A stretch of 19,305 nt of DNA from contig SFNM01000031.1 of NCBI GenBank assembly GCA_004552725.1, positions 1-19,305 of the forward strand. The letters are read 5' to 3'. This document shows, piece by piece, positions 1 through 7,563 of this stretch. Each line of letters opens with the position of its first letter. Position 1 is the first letter of the stretch. The notes beneath the pieces are model-generated. The model was given only the letters and a program-made list of their open reading frames with translations, was not told the DNA's origin and did not search any database. The DNA is from Bacteroidales bacterium (GTDB lineage Bacteria > Bacteroidota > Bacteroidia > Bacteroidales > Muribaculaceae). The position numbers were made by a program, and so were the translations under genes.

Positions 1-75
1 CAACCCGACATTATCGAGCATTTTGGCAACGCAGATGCCGTGCCGCAGCCGCCGAAGCGGTGCTTAAGCCGCTAG
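1..75 (+). other. Possible 3' tail of an unidentified gene, with a small hairpin
   Basis: The first 75 bases are open in frame 1 on the plus strand and end in TAG, reading QPDIIEHFGNADAVPQ and a short basic tail. It could be the end of a gene converging on the lipoprotein gene, but 24 codons are too few to identify it. An inverted repeat AGCGG (56-60) / CCGCT (69-73) around an 8-base loop could be a weak terminator between the converging genes; it has no T-run. I see nothing else in 76-109. Confidence 0.2.
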
Positions 76-109
76 GCGGGAATTGTGCGGTGTTGCCTTA
101 GAACCTTGC

Positions 110-1726
110 TTATTCCTGTGTCATTTCAAACCATACAGATTCCTGCTGCGGCAGGTTCAGAAGGGATTCCCCACCGATGTGTATTACATTGACGCCGCCG
201 TAATCATCGGGCATCATAGCCAGCGTTTCGCGCTGTGTACGCCCTGAATCCATACGGAACAACGAAACAGAGCAGATCCAGCCGCGGTCATCCATACCAA
301 GGTAGGAGATGCTGCTGTCCCATGTGGCCGGAACCATCTGGCCGTTGGCGTATTCACCGGTATAGAAGTTCGGCTGATCCTCGCGGATTTGAAACCAGGT
401 GCCGGTATCCTCACTCACAAAGGAGCCGACCATGCTCGGAATGCTCAGCGGAGCGGTGTTCCAGACAGCCTCCATCAGGTTGAACTTTTCGTTATCGCGG
501 GAAACGCCGTACACGGTCGCGTACTCGGCGCCGTACTCCGCATCGTAGGCCGTACCGGTCTCAAACCGGACAATTCCGTTGATGCCGAAGAGCGGACCGC
601 CGTTGACCATGGTGCCGCACTGTGCGCCGCTGATGACATCAATGTATTCGACATTGCCGTTTTCGGTCAGAAGGAAAACATAGGGGGCGTAGTCCTGCCC
701 GATGCTGGTCATCAGCATCTTTATATAGTTGCCGTAGCAGCCGCTGACCGCGAACTCGGTTTTGTCGCCCAATTCGTACCATTCCTTCATGTCTTGGTAG
801 GTCATAGCGCCGTCAGGGGTAACATAGTCGGTCAGGGCGCGTACCGTCACCTCGCCTGTGGCAGTCACATCGCAGGTAAACCATTCATCCTGCCCGTGCA
901 GGATCTGGCCGCTGGCCTGCCGCTTGTCGGGGTAAACATCTATGTCCGTCCACATCATGCCAGCCCCGGCAAGGGTGTACATCGGCACGGTGACGATAAG
1001 ACCGCCTGTGTAGTAGGGGTAGACGGCAAAGTAGGTAAATACATCGCTCAGCCCGTTCAGGCTCTGTGCGCGCATCTTGCAAAGCTCGGATGCGTAGGTG
1101 GGGTCGCCGCCGTAGTAGGTATCGAAATGCTGGGCCACGGCGCGCTGCAGTGCTTTTAAGGTCAGGTCGTTGTCGGTGTAGCCAAGGTACTCGAGCATTT
1201 CGATGTTGGAAAGTTCCTTGCCCGTTTCAAAGTTGTAATGGTAGGCGCCCACATCGCGGTTGTACATTGTGTCAACGCTTGTGATCTGCAGGCTCAGCAC
1301 CGGGCCGGTCCAGGTGCTTATCCAGATGATGTAGCTTGTGTCGATAAAATCATTGCGGGAGCGGGCGTCCTCGGCGCGCTCTACCAGATAGCCGAAGCGG
1401 TAGCCGATCATCTCGTTGATGTTCTTTGCGCCCTCGGTGTCATCATCGATCTGCGGGACCTCGTAAAAATAGGTGTCCTTGTTGCCGTTGGGGTCGGTGT
1501 AGCTGAATTCCACATCATACAGTGTAGAGATGCGGGAATCATCAAACCTGCGGGATGGCTGCGGCTTTTGCGGGGTTTCCTCCGTAGCTTCAACATTTTC
1601 AGCGGAGGTCTCGCTCACAGCACTTGCGGCCGGTTCGGTCGGTTCGGGCCTCTTGCTGTCCTGTGCGCAGCCTGCCGCCGACAGCAGCATCGCCGCCGCC
1701 AATAGTACGGCACAGCGTCTTTTCAT
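110..1726 (-). CDS. Lipoprotein with a DUF3298/RsiV-like domain
   Basis: Predicted cell-surface lipoprotein of 538 residues. It starts MKRRCAVLLAAAM and has a lipobox LSAAGC, with the lipidated Cys at residue 20. A low-complexity Glu/Pro/Ser/Thr linker follows to about residue 60. Residues about 70-270 resemble the DUF4163/DUF3298 layout seen in RsiV and PdaC proteins: a strand-rich part with DTSYIIWISTW, then NFETGKELSNIEML, then a tyrosine-rich part FTYFAVYPYYTGGLIVTVP. This assignment rests on pattern, not on a search. The C-terminal half (about 270-538) is unrecognised. A G-rich stretch like a weak Shine-Dalgarno (AAAGGCGGG) lies about ten bases before the ATG, fitting a Firmicute. The preceding fragment on the same strand ends 48 bases upstream, so the two were probably co-transcribed. 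The function is unknown; ligand binding or anti-sigma sensing are the family's usual roles. Confidence 0.75.
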   Translation of the reverse strand: MKRRCAVLLAAAMLLSAAGCAQDSKRPEPTEPAASAVSETSAENVEATEETPQKPQPSRRFDDSRISTLYDVEFSYTDPNGNKDTYFYEVPQIDDDTEGAKNINEMIGYRFGYLVERAEDARSRNDFIDTSYIIWISTWTGPVLSLQITSVDTMYNRDVGAYHYNFETGKELSNIEMLEYLGYTDNDLTLKALQRAVAQHFDTYYGGDPTYASELCKMRAQSLNGLSDVFTYFAVYPYYTGGLIVTVPMYTLAGAGMMWTDIDVYPDKRQASGQILHGQDEWFTCDVTATGEVTVRALTDYVTPDGAMTYQDMKEWYELGDKTEFAVSGCYGNYIKMLMTSIGQDYAPYVFLLTENGNVEYIDVISGAQCGTMVNGGPLFGINGIVRFETGTAYDAEYGAEYATVYGVSRDNEKFNLMEAVWNTAPLSIPSMVGSFVSEDTGTWFQIREDQPNFYTGEYANGQMVPATWDSSISYLGMDDRGWICSVSLFRMDSGRTQRETLAMMPDDYGGVNVIHIGGESLLNLPQQESVWFEMTQE

Positions 1727-1774
1727 GGTTGGTTCACCCGCCTTTCGGTTGAGAGTGCAGTAACCTGCCTGTGC

Positions 1775-1930
1775 TTAGCCAAAGGTGATGCTGTTCAGCA
1801 CGGTGTCGCCCTCGGTGCCGGGGTCAATGTCTACGCCGGAGATCTTGATGGCCAGCCAACCGCCGGTGGGCATCTCGCCGTAGTATTCCGTCCACCACAT
1901 ACCTACGTTTTTGTAGGTGCGTCCGGCCAT
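1775..1930 (-). pseudogene. 3' fragment of an unidentified minus-strand gene
   Basis: An open minus-strand frame ends at TAA (1775-1777) and reads back through GTEGDTVLNSITFG, GGWLAIKISGVDIDPG and KNVGMWWTEYYGEMP. The amino-acid composition looks like real protein and it sits just upstream of the lipoprotein gene on the same strand. An ATG exists at 1928-1930 with a TAG two codons further upstream, but this lies in or past the apparent join near 1920. The likeliest reading is the last 45-50 residues of a longer gene whose 5' part is missing, not a complete 51-residue protein. I do not recognise the family. Confidence 0.45.
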
Positions 1931-2855
1931 CTGCTACTTTGACTGCAATGGTCTGCTGCGTCTGATCAATCACAGGATGCAGGAAATCGCCGCAGTCCTC
2001 TGTGGCCGGGATCTGCAGACCCTTACGGATCTGGAGCAGGCGCTGCGCAGTCCCGGCGGCGGTGTGCGGCTACGCGATGAGGCCGCCCGCATCTACGAAT
2101 TCCCGGACGGAACGGTATATCATTTCACGGTGCGCCCTGTTCAGGACAAATACGGTATACCGTACACCGAGGTGATGGCCACCGATGTCACCCAGCTGGC
2201 TACATTGCATGCTGCACTGCAGCAGGAAAACGAGCGCCTTGCCGATGCGAACCGCCGCGCAAAGCGCTTATATGACAATATGCCCGACATTGTGCGGGAG
2301 GAAGAAATCCTGAAAATGAAGATACGGGTGCATGACGACATCGGCCATACCCTGCTTGCCGCACGGCGCGCACTGCGGCATGAGCATGACCTCGCCCGGC
2401 TCAGGAGCGAAGCTGCGAAGTGGGAAAGCTCCATCTCCCTGCTATGCCGCGCCCGGCAGGAGAATGCTGCAGAGGACCCGCTGAGCTATATGCAAAAACG
2501 GGCGGCTGTTCTGGGCGCAACCGTACAGCTGCGCGGTGCGTACCCTGCGGCACGCGCCACCCGCGAGCTCTATGCACTGATCCTGCGGGAATGTACCTCC
2601 AACGGTGTGCGGCATGCGGGCGCCACGGAATTGTACGCCGATTCCGAGCAGCGGCCGCAGGAATGGCACCTTTGCATCACGAACAACGGCGCACCGCCCA
2701 GGGCGAAGATAAAGGAAGGCGGCGGGCTTTCCTCGCTCCGCCGCCGTATTGAAAAAGCAGGGGGTACAGTAACCGTACATTCCCTGCCTGTGTTTGTTCT
2801 GGAAGTCACCCTGCCCGATAAGGAGAGCACTTATGATACGCGTTATGATCGTTGA
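1917..2855 (+). pseudogene. Sensor histidine kinase, N-terminus missing
   Basis: The remaining 312 residues hold a PAS-like segment (about 4-95: AICYFDCNGLLRLINHRM, then FPDGTVYHF), a coiled coil (about 97-125), an H-box KIRVHDDIGHTLL with the likely phospho-acceptor His139, and a HATPase domain with N-box ECTSNGVRHAG (Asn229) and G-box GGGLSSLRRR. The first usable codon is a GTG directly after an in-frame TAG, with no ribosome site. Relatives carry an N-terminal membrane sensor before the PAS-like part, and none is present. The frame therefore opens at the sequence join near 1920, and the protein is a fragment rather than a soluble kinase. Its end overlaps the response regulator start by 23 bases, as in a normal two-component operon. 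It would phosphorylate that regulator; the signal cannot be read because the sensor is absent. Confidence 0.75.
2820..2825 (+). promoter_or_regulatory. Shine-Dalgarno site of the response regulator
   Basis: AAGGAG lies seven bases before the ATG at 2833. It fixes that start, and it marks this segment as Firmicutes-like, because none of the genes after 3440 has such a site. Confidence 0.75.
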
Positions 2856-3497
2856 GGACCAAAAGCTGGTACGGAGCCTGCTTGAAAGCTATATTCAGAA
2901 CGAGGACGGGTATCAGCTTGCTGTGCTATCCCCGGCGCCGCAGAGGCTCCCATCCTGTGCGATACCGAGGACATCGACCTTGTGCTGATGGATGTGCAGA
3001 CAGAACACCGCGAAAACGGCCTGGCCGCCGCCAAAAAGATACGAGAAGCGCACCCGGAAATCAAGATCGTGGTGGCGACCTCGCTTATTGACACACAGGT
3101 CTTGGCACGCGCAAAAGCCGTGGGCGCGGACAGCCTGTGGTATAAGGACGGCGATGAAGGGACCCTGATGCAGGTCGTGCGCCGCACGATGGCGGGGGAG
3201 CATATCTTCCCCGATACACCGCCCAGCGTGGAGATCGGCACTGCCATGAGCGCCGAGTTCACCAAAGGAGAGATGAAGGTCCTGCGCTGTCTTGTGCGCG
3301 GGCTGTCCTATAACGAGATTGCAAAAGAACTCGGCATCGAGCCATCCACCGTGAAGTACCACGTCATCAATATGCTGCAAAAGACGAACCTGGAGAATAA
3401 ACTCCAGCTTGCCATCGCCGCCACCGAATCCAAATTAAATAATTCAGCGGATGCGCGACACGTCATAAGCAACGCCATAACGGCCATCACTACATAG
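2833..3497 (+). pseudogene. LuxR/NarL-family response regulator, frameshifted and with altered C-terminus
   Basis: Start ATG at 2833 follows a strong AAGGAG (2820-2825). The receiver begins MIRVMIVEDQKLVRS with acidic pair Glu8-Asp9, then loses frame near 2920-2930; that frame stops at 2988. The next frame continues in register (AIPGAAEAPILC, then DLVLMDVQT with the phospho-Asp at 2991, then LWYKD with the conserved Lys). The LuxR helix-turn-helix follows: FTKGEMKVLRCLVRGLSYNE, then IEPSTVKYHVINML. The expected protein is about 210 residues. The last roughly 20 residues after ATESKL do not fit the family and are probably Bacteroidales DNA read through at the join near 3435. The frameshift may be a sequencing error, since both halves are otherwise well kept. 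It would be the output partner of the adjacent kinase. Confidence 0.75.
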
Positions 3498-3517
3498 CGA
3501 ATTCCTATCTTTTTCAA
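3440..3517 (-). pseudogene. 5' end of a secreted-protein gene, cut at the join
   Basis: The minus strand from ATG 3517 reads MKKIGIRYVV, then a hydrophobic core VVMAVMALLM, then CRASA before Glu, a plausible signal peptidase I site. This is a typical Bacteroidales signal peptide. A TAACTTTG promoter element lies about 30 bases upstream on the same strand. After about 24-30 codons the frame runs into the antisense of the response regulator, so the mature protein is not in this window. The gene is identified only as an exported protein, and the loss of its body is the clearest mark of the join near 3435. Confidence 0.6.
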
Positions 3518-3546
3518 TTTCTAACGGACTTTTCAAAAATAGTTTG

Positions 3547-3554
3547 CAAAGTTA
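3547..3554 (-). promoter_or_regulatory. Bacteroidetes -7 element for the truncated secreted-protein gene
   Basis: Minus-strand TAACTTTG matches the Bacteroidetes -7 consensus TAnnTTTG. The -33 position is weak (CTTG, 20 bases upstream). It points left toward the ATG at 3517, which supports a genuine gene start there. Confidence 0.55.
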
Positions 3555-3747
3555 CGATTTTTTCGGTTTTTACACAAGTATATGACTGGTTTAGATGGTA
3601 AATTGAACAATTTTCTACCTTTTTTCTCCAATCTTTATTTCACGAGTTTATGCATATCTTGCTCATGTCTAGTTCTCATCTTTATGTTTTTAAACATACT
3701 ACGCTTTTTTTATGCCTTTAAATATGGCAAAAACACGAAAAAAAGTG

Positions 3748-3755
3748 TAACTTTG
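3748..3755 (+). promoter_or_regulatory. Bacteroidetes -7 element of the hut operon
   Basis: TAACTTTG matches TAnnTTTG and lies 71 bases before the ftcD start. No good TTTG is seen at the -33 position. The element sits inside the inverted repeat AAAGTG/CACTTT, so a repressor or activator could act here. Confidence 0.55.
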
Positions 3756-3826
3756 CACTTTAGTAAGAATACTCTAACTCAAACCGAAAAAACTAACTCT
3801 AACACTTTTATAAAACTGACATTCCC

Positions 3827-5530
3827 ATGGAAAAACGTTTGATTGAATGTGTGCCTAACTTCAGCGAAGGGCGCAACCGCGAAGTAATCGACTCTATCAC
3901 TAACTCAATCACCGCCGTCGAAGGCATTCGTCTTCTAGACGTCGACCCCGGCGAAGCAACCAACCGCACTGTTGTCACTTTCGTTGGCGAGCCCGAAGCC
4001 GTGATTGAAGCCGCTTTCCGTGGAATTGCACGCGCCGCCGAACTCATCGATATGCGCCAACACCACGGCGCTCACCCACGCATGGGTGCCACCGACGTGT
4101 GCCCCCTCATTCCCATCAGCGGAATAACCCTCGAAGAATGTGCCGAACTGGCTCGCCAATTGGCTAAACGTGTGGCTACCGAACTCAATATCCCCACCTA
4201 CTGCTACGAGGCAGCAGCCTTCACTCCCGAACGCCGCAACTTGGCTGTGTGCCGCGCCGGTGAATACGAAGCCCTCCCTGAAAAGATGAACGTTCCCGGC
4301 AAGGGTCCGGACTTCGGCGACCGTCCATACGACGAAGCAGCCGCCCGTTCCGGCGCTACCACCATCGGCGCTCGCGACTTCCTCGTGGCCGTAAACTTCA
4401 ACCTTAACACCACCTCAACCCGCCGTGCCAACGCCATTGCTTTCGACGTGCGCGAAAAAGGCCGCCCCATGCGCGAAGGTGGCAAAGTCACCGGTAAGCC
4501 CCTCAAAGATGAAAACGGCAAACCGCTAATGCAACCCGGCACCCTCAAAGCCACCAAGGCAATCGGCTGGTTTATCGACGAATACGGTATCGCACAGGTG
4601 TCGATGAACATCACAAACATCGGCGTCACTCCGCTACATGTGGCCTTCGACGAGGTGACTCGTGCTGCAGCCGCTCGCGGCATCCGCGTCACCGGCACTG
4701 AAATCGTGGGCCTCGTACCCAAACGCACCCTCATCGACGCCGGACGCTACTTCCTCCACAAACAGCAACGCTCCACCGGCCTGCCCGAAAGCGAAATCAT
4801 CCGCATCGCCATCAAATCTATGGGATTGGATGAACTGCGTCCCTTCAAGCCCGAAGAGAAGGTAATCGAATACTTACTTGAAGCCGAAAATACTTCCAAA
4901 AAACTCGTCGACCTTACCTGCAGCGCCTTCGCCGACGAAACAGCCTCCGAATCGCCCGCTCCCGGCGGTGGCTCCATCTCCGCCTACATGGGCGCTCTCG
5001 CTGCTGCATTAGGCACTATGGTTGCTAATCTTTCGTCGCACAAAGCCGGCTGGGACGACCGTTGGAAAGAATTTTCCGACAAGGCCGACCAAGGTCGCCG
5101 GTTGCAAGATGCCCTCATTCATCTCGTAGACGAAGACACTGAGGCGTTCAATGGCATCATGGCCGCTATCCAAATGCCCAAGAAAACCGAAGCCGAACAA
5201 GCCGCTCGCAAAGCAGCACTCGAAACTGCTACAGTACACGCCATCAAGGTGCCATTCACCACAATGCAACGCGCCTACGACTGCTTCGACCTGCTGCAGT
5301 ACGTAGCCGAACAAGGTAACCCCAACTCCGTGAGCGACGCCGGTGTAGGTGCTCTCGCCGCCGAAGCAGCAGTGGTGGGTGCCGGACTGAACGTGCGCAT
5401 CAATGCCGCCGACGTGCGCCATCGCCCCGACGTACAGCAAATGCTTGCCGATGCCGCTGAATTGGTGGCCAAAGCCGCTCAACGCCGCGCCGATATCCTC
5501 GCTATTGTCAACAATATTATTGATAAATAA
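3827..5530 (+). CDS. ftcD: Bifunctional glutamate formiminotransferase / formimidoyl-THF cyclodeaminase
   Basis: Last enzyme of histidine breakdown and entry of its one-carbon unit to folate. The formiminotransferase domain moves the formimino group from formiminoglutamate to tetrahydrofolate, releasing glutamate; the cyclodeaminase domain makes 5,10-methenyl-THF and ammonia. The protein has 567 residues. The transferase occupies about 1-330 (ECVPNFSEGRN at the start; HHGAHPRMGATDVCP with His83 matching catalytic His82 of the pig enzyme). The cyclodeaminase occupies about 350-567 (SPAPGGGS at 376-383, NSVSDAGVGALAAEAAVVGA near the end). This is the fused, mammalian-like layout; many bacteria use two separate genes. 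The ATG at 3827 begins MEKRLIECVPNFSEG, which matches the family's N-terminus, and no Shine-Dalgarno is visible. It is first gene of the operon, with hutU starting three bases after its stop. It is cytoplasmic. Confidence 0.95.
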   Translation: MEKRLIECVPNFSEGRNREVIDSITNSITAVEGIRLLDVDPGEATNRTVVTFVGEPEAVIEAAFRGIARAAELIDMRQHHGAHPRMGATDVCPLIPISGITLEECAELARQLAKRVATELNIPTYCYEAAAFTPERRNLAVCRAGEYEALPEKMNVPGKGPDFGDRPYDEAAARSGATTIGARDFLVAVNFNLNTTSTRRANAIAFDVREKGRPMREGGKVTGKPLKDENGKPLMQPGTLKATKAIGWFIDEYGIAQVSMNITNIGVTPLHVAFDEVTRAAAARGIRVTGTEIVGLVPKRTLIDAGRYFLHKQQRSTGLPESEIIRIAIKSMGLDELRPFKPEEKVIEYLLEAENTSKKLVDLTCSAFADETASESPAPGGGSISAYMGALAAALGTMVANLSSHKAGWDDRWKEFSDKADQGRRLQDALIHLVDEDTEAFNGIMAAIQMPKKTEAEQAARKAALETATVHAIKVPFTTMQRAYDCFDLLQYVAEQGNPNSVSDAGVGALAAEAAVVGAGLNVRINAADVRHRPDVQQMLADAAELVAKAAQRRADILAIVNNIIDK

Positions 5531-5533
5531 ACC

Positions 5534-7549
5534 ATGACCCTCGAAGATTTTCAAAATGATCTGCGCACCGGTATTCCCGCCGTGCTGCCCGAACCTCAGC
5601 CATACGACCCCACAGTAAATCACGCACCGCGTCGCAAAGATATCCTCACCAAGGAGCAAAAGCAATTAGCCCTGCGCAACGCCTTGCGCTACTTCCCCGC
5701 CGAGCAACACGCCTTGCTCGCGCCGGAATTTGCCGAGGAATTACACCGCTATGGCCGTATATATATGTACCGCCTGCGCCCATCATATCCTATGTATGCG
5801 CGCCCCATCGAGCAATATCCCGCTCGCTCTCGCCAAGCCGCTGCTATCATGATGATGATTCAAAACAATCTCGACCCGGCCGTGGCTCAACACCCCCACG
5901 AACTTATCACCTACGGCGGCAACGGTGCCGTGTTCCAAAACTGGGCACAATACCGCTTGGTAATGAAATACCTCAGCGAGATGACCGACGAGCAAACCCT
6001 TGTAATGTACTCCGGTCACCCACTCGGCCTATTCCCCTCACACCCCGACGCACCGCGCGTGGTAGTGACCAACGGTATGGTAATTCCTAACTACTCCAAG
6101 CCAGACGATTGGGAACGCTTCAACGCCTTAGGTGTGTCGCAATACGGCCAAATGACTGCCGGTTCATATATGTACATCGGTCCGCAAGGCATCGTGCACG
6201 GCACCACCATCACCGTGCTCAACGCTGCACGCGCCATCCGCCCCGACGGCGACGTCAGCGGTCTGCTCTTCGTGTCGGCCGGCCTTGGCGGTATGTCTGG
6301 CGCTCAACCAAAAGCCGCTAAAATCTCCGGTGTGGTGAGCATCGTGGCCGAAATCAACCCCGCCGCTGTGGAAAAACGCCACGCGCAAGGCTGGGTAGAC
6401 GAAGTACACACCGACGTCGACGAAGTCATCGACCGTGCCATTGCCGCTCAACGCAACCGCGAAGCCGTGTCGCTCGCTTTCCAAGGCAACATCGTCGACC
6501 TGTGGGAACGCCTCGCCGCTCGCGGTGTGCACGTCGACCTCGGCTCCGACCAAACATCCCTCCACAACCCTTGGGCAGGCGGTTACTATCCCGTGGGTTA
6601 TTCCTACGAAGAATCGCTCAAGATGATGGCCGACCAACCCGATACATTCCGTGCCGCCGTGCAGGAATCGCTCCGTCGCCAAGTGGCTGCAATCAACACC
6701 TTGGCCGCCGACGGCATGGTGTTCTTCGACTACGGCAACGCCTTCCTGCTGGAATCCTCGCGAGCCGGTGCCGACATCCTCAACCCCGACGGCTCGTTCC
6801 GCTATCCTTCTTACGTGCAGTCGATTATGGGTCCGAAATTCTTCGACTACGGCTTCGGACCGTTCCGCTGGGTATGCACCTCCGGCAAACCCGAAGACCT
6901 CGCCCTCACCGACCAACTCGCCGCTGAAGTGCTCGAGCAAATGTTGGCCGAAGCGCCCGACGACATCAAGGGCCAACTCGCCGACAACCTCCATTGGATT
7001 CGCCAAGCCGGTCCAAATCACCTCGTGGTCGGCTCGCAAGCGCGTATCCTTTACGCCGATAGCGAAGGCCGTACTCGCATCGCCCTCGCCTTCAACAAAG
7101 CCATCCGCGATGGCCGCCTGTCCGCACCTGTAGTGCTCGGCCGCGACCACCACGACGTATCCGGCACCGATTCACCCTACCGCGAAACATCCAATATCAC
7201 CGACGGCTCGCAATTCTGCGCCGATATGGCCGTTCACAATGTCATAGGCGACTCGTTCCGCGGTGCCACCTGGGTATCCATCCACAACGGCGGCGGCGTG
7301 GGCTGGGGCGAAGTAATCAACGGCGGCTTCGGCATGGTAATCGACGGCTCCGCCGATTGCGACCGTCGCATCAGCCAAATGTTGCTTTGGGACGTCAACA
7401 ACGGCATCGCTCGCCGCTCGTGGGCCCGCAATCGCGGTGCCATCGACGCCATCACTCGACAAATGCAGCGCACACCCGGCTTGGTGGTGACCATGCCCAA
7501 CTTCGCCGACGACGACCTCATCGCCTCAACTATCAATAACGTATTCTAA
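5534..7549 (+). CDS. hutU: Urocanate hydratase (urocanase), long form
   Basis: Second step of histidine degradation: adds water to urocanate to give 4-imidazolone-5-propionate, using tightly bound NAD+ as an electrophile. The 671 residues include the family motifs YGGNGAVFQNWAQY, the NAD-binding loop GLGGMSGAQPKA (from Gly250), DLGSDQTSLHNPWAGGYYP, and HNGGGVGWGEVINGGFG near the C-terminus. The length matches the roughly 670-residue form known from animals and some bacteria, rather than the roughly 555-residue Pseudomonas/Bacillus form. An N-terminal extension and an insertion account for the difference. It starts three bases after ftcD and ends 14 bases before hutH, so it is certainly co-transcribed. 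It is cytoplasmic. Confidence 0.95.
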   Translation: MTLEDFQNDLRTGIPAVLPEPQPYDPTVNHAPRRKDILTKEQKQLALRNALRYFPAEQHALLAPEFAEELHRYGRIYMYRLRPSYPMYARPIEQYPARSRQAAAIMMMIQNNLDPAVAQHPHELITYGGNGAVFQNWAQYRLVMKYLSEMTDEQTLVMYSGHPLGLFPSHPDAPRVVVTNGMVIPNYSKPDDWERFNALGVSQYGQMTAGSYMYIGPQGIVHGTTITVLNAARAIRPDGDVSGLLFVSAGLGGMSGAQPKAAKISGVVSIVAEINPAAVEKRHAQGWVDEVHTDVDEVIDRAIAAQRNREAVSLAFQGNIVDLWERLAARGVHVDLGSDQTSLHNPWAGGYYPVGYSYEESLKMMADQPDTFRAAVQESLRRQVAAINTLAADGMVFFDYGNAFLLESSRAGADILNPDGSFRYPSYVQSIMGPKFFDYGFGPFRWVCTSGKPEDLALTDQLAAEVLEQMLAEAPDDIKGQLADNLHWIRQAGPNHLVVGSQARILYADSEGRTRIALAFNKAIRDGRLSAPVVLGRDHHDVSGTDSPYRETSNITDGSQFCADMAVHNVIGDSFRGATWVSIHNGGGVGWGEVINGGFGMVIDGSADCDRRISQMLLWDVNNGIARRSWARNRGAIDAITRQMQRTPGLVVTMPNFADDDLIASTINNVF

Positions 7550-7563
7550 ATCAACACTTTATA

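Larger units (their letters stand above)
3518..3826. other. Divergent intergenic region between the truncated secreted-protein gene and ftcD
   Basis: This AT-rich stretch of 309 bases holds the two outward-facing promoter elements listed separately. A short inverted repeat AAAGTG (3742-3747) / CACTTT (3756-3761) brackets the plus-strand -7 element and could be an operator. I see no gene or RNA structure here; a plus-strand frame of about 86 codons is AT-rich noise. Confidence 0.5.

Noticed and set aside
389..1159. A 256-codon plus-strand frame
   Set aside because: Antisense of the lipoprotein gene, which has a signal peptide, lipobox and domain pattern; this frame has none.
1..3435. Horizontal transfer of a Firmicutes two-component locus into a Bacteroidales genome
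   Set aside because: No integrase, transposase, direct repeats or tRNA boundary is visible, and genes are cut at both joins. A chimeric assembly explains the same facts more simply, though reads are needed to settle it.
3582..3842. An 86-codon plus-strand frame before ftcD
   Set aside because: Phe/Leu/Asn/Lys-rich translation of AT-rich intergenic DNA that contains the hut promoter and overlaps the ftcD start.
6164..7153. A 329-codon open frame on the minus strand
   Set aside because: Antisense shadow of hutU, with the same Gly/Val/His-rich composition as other shadows here and no recognisable domain.
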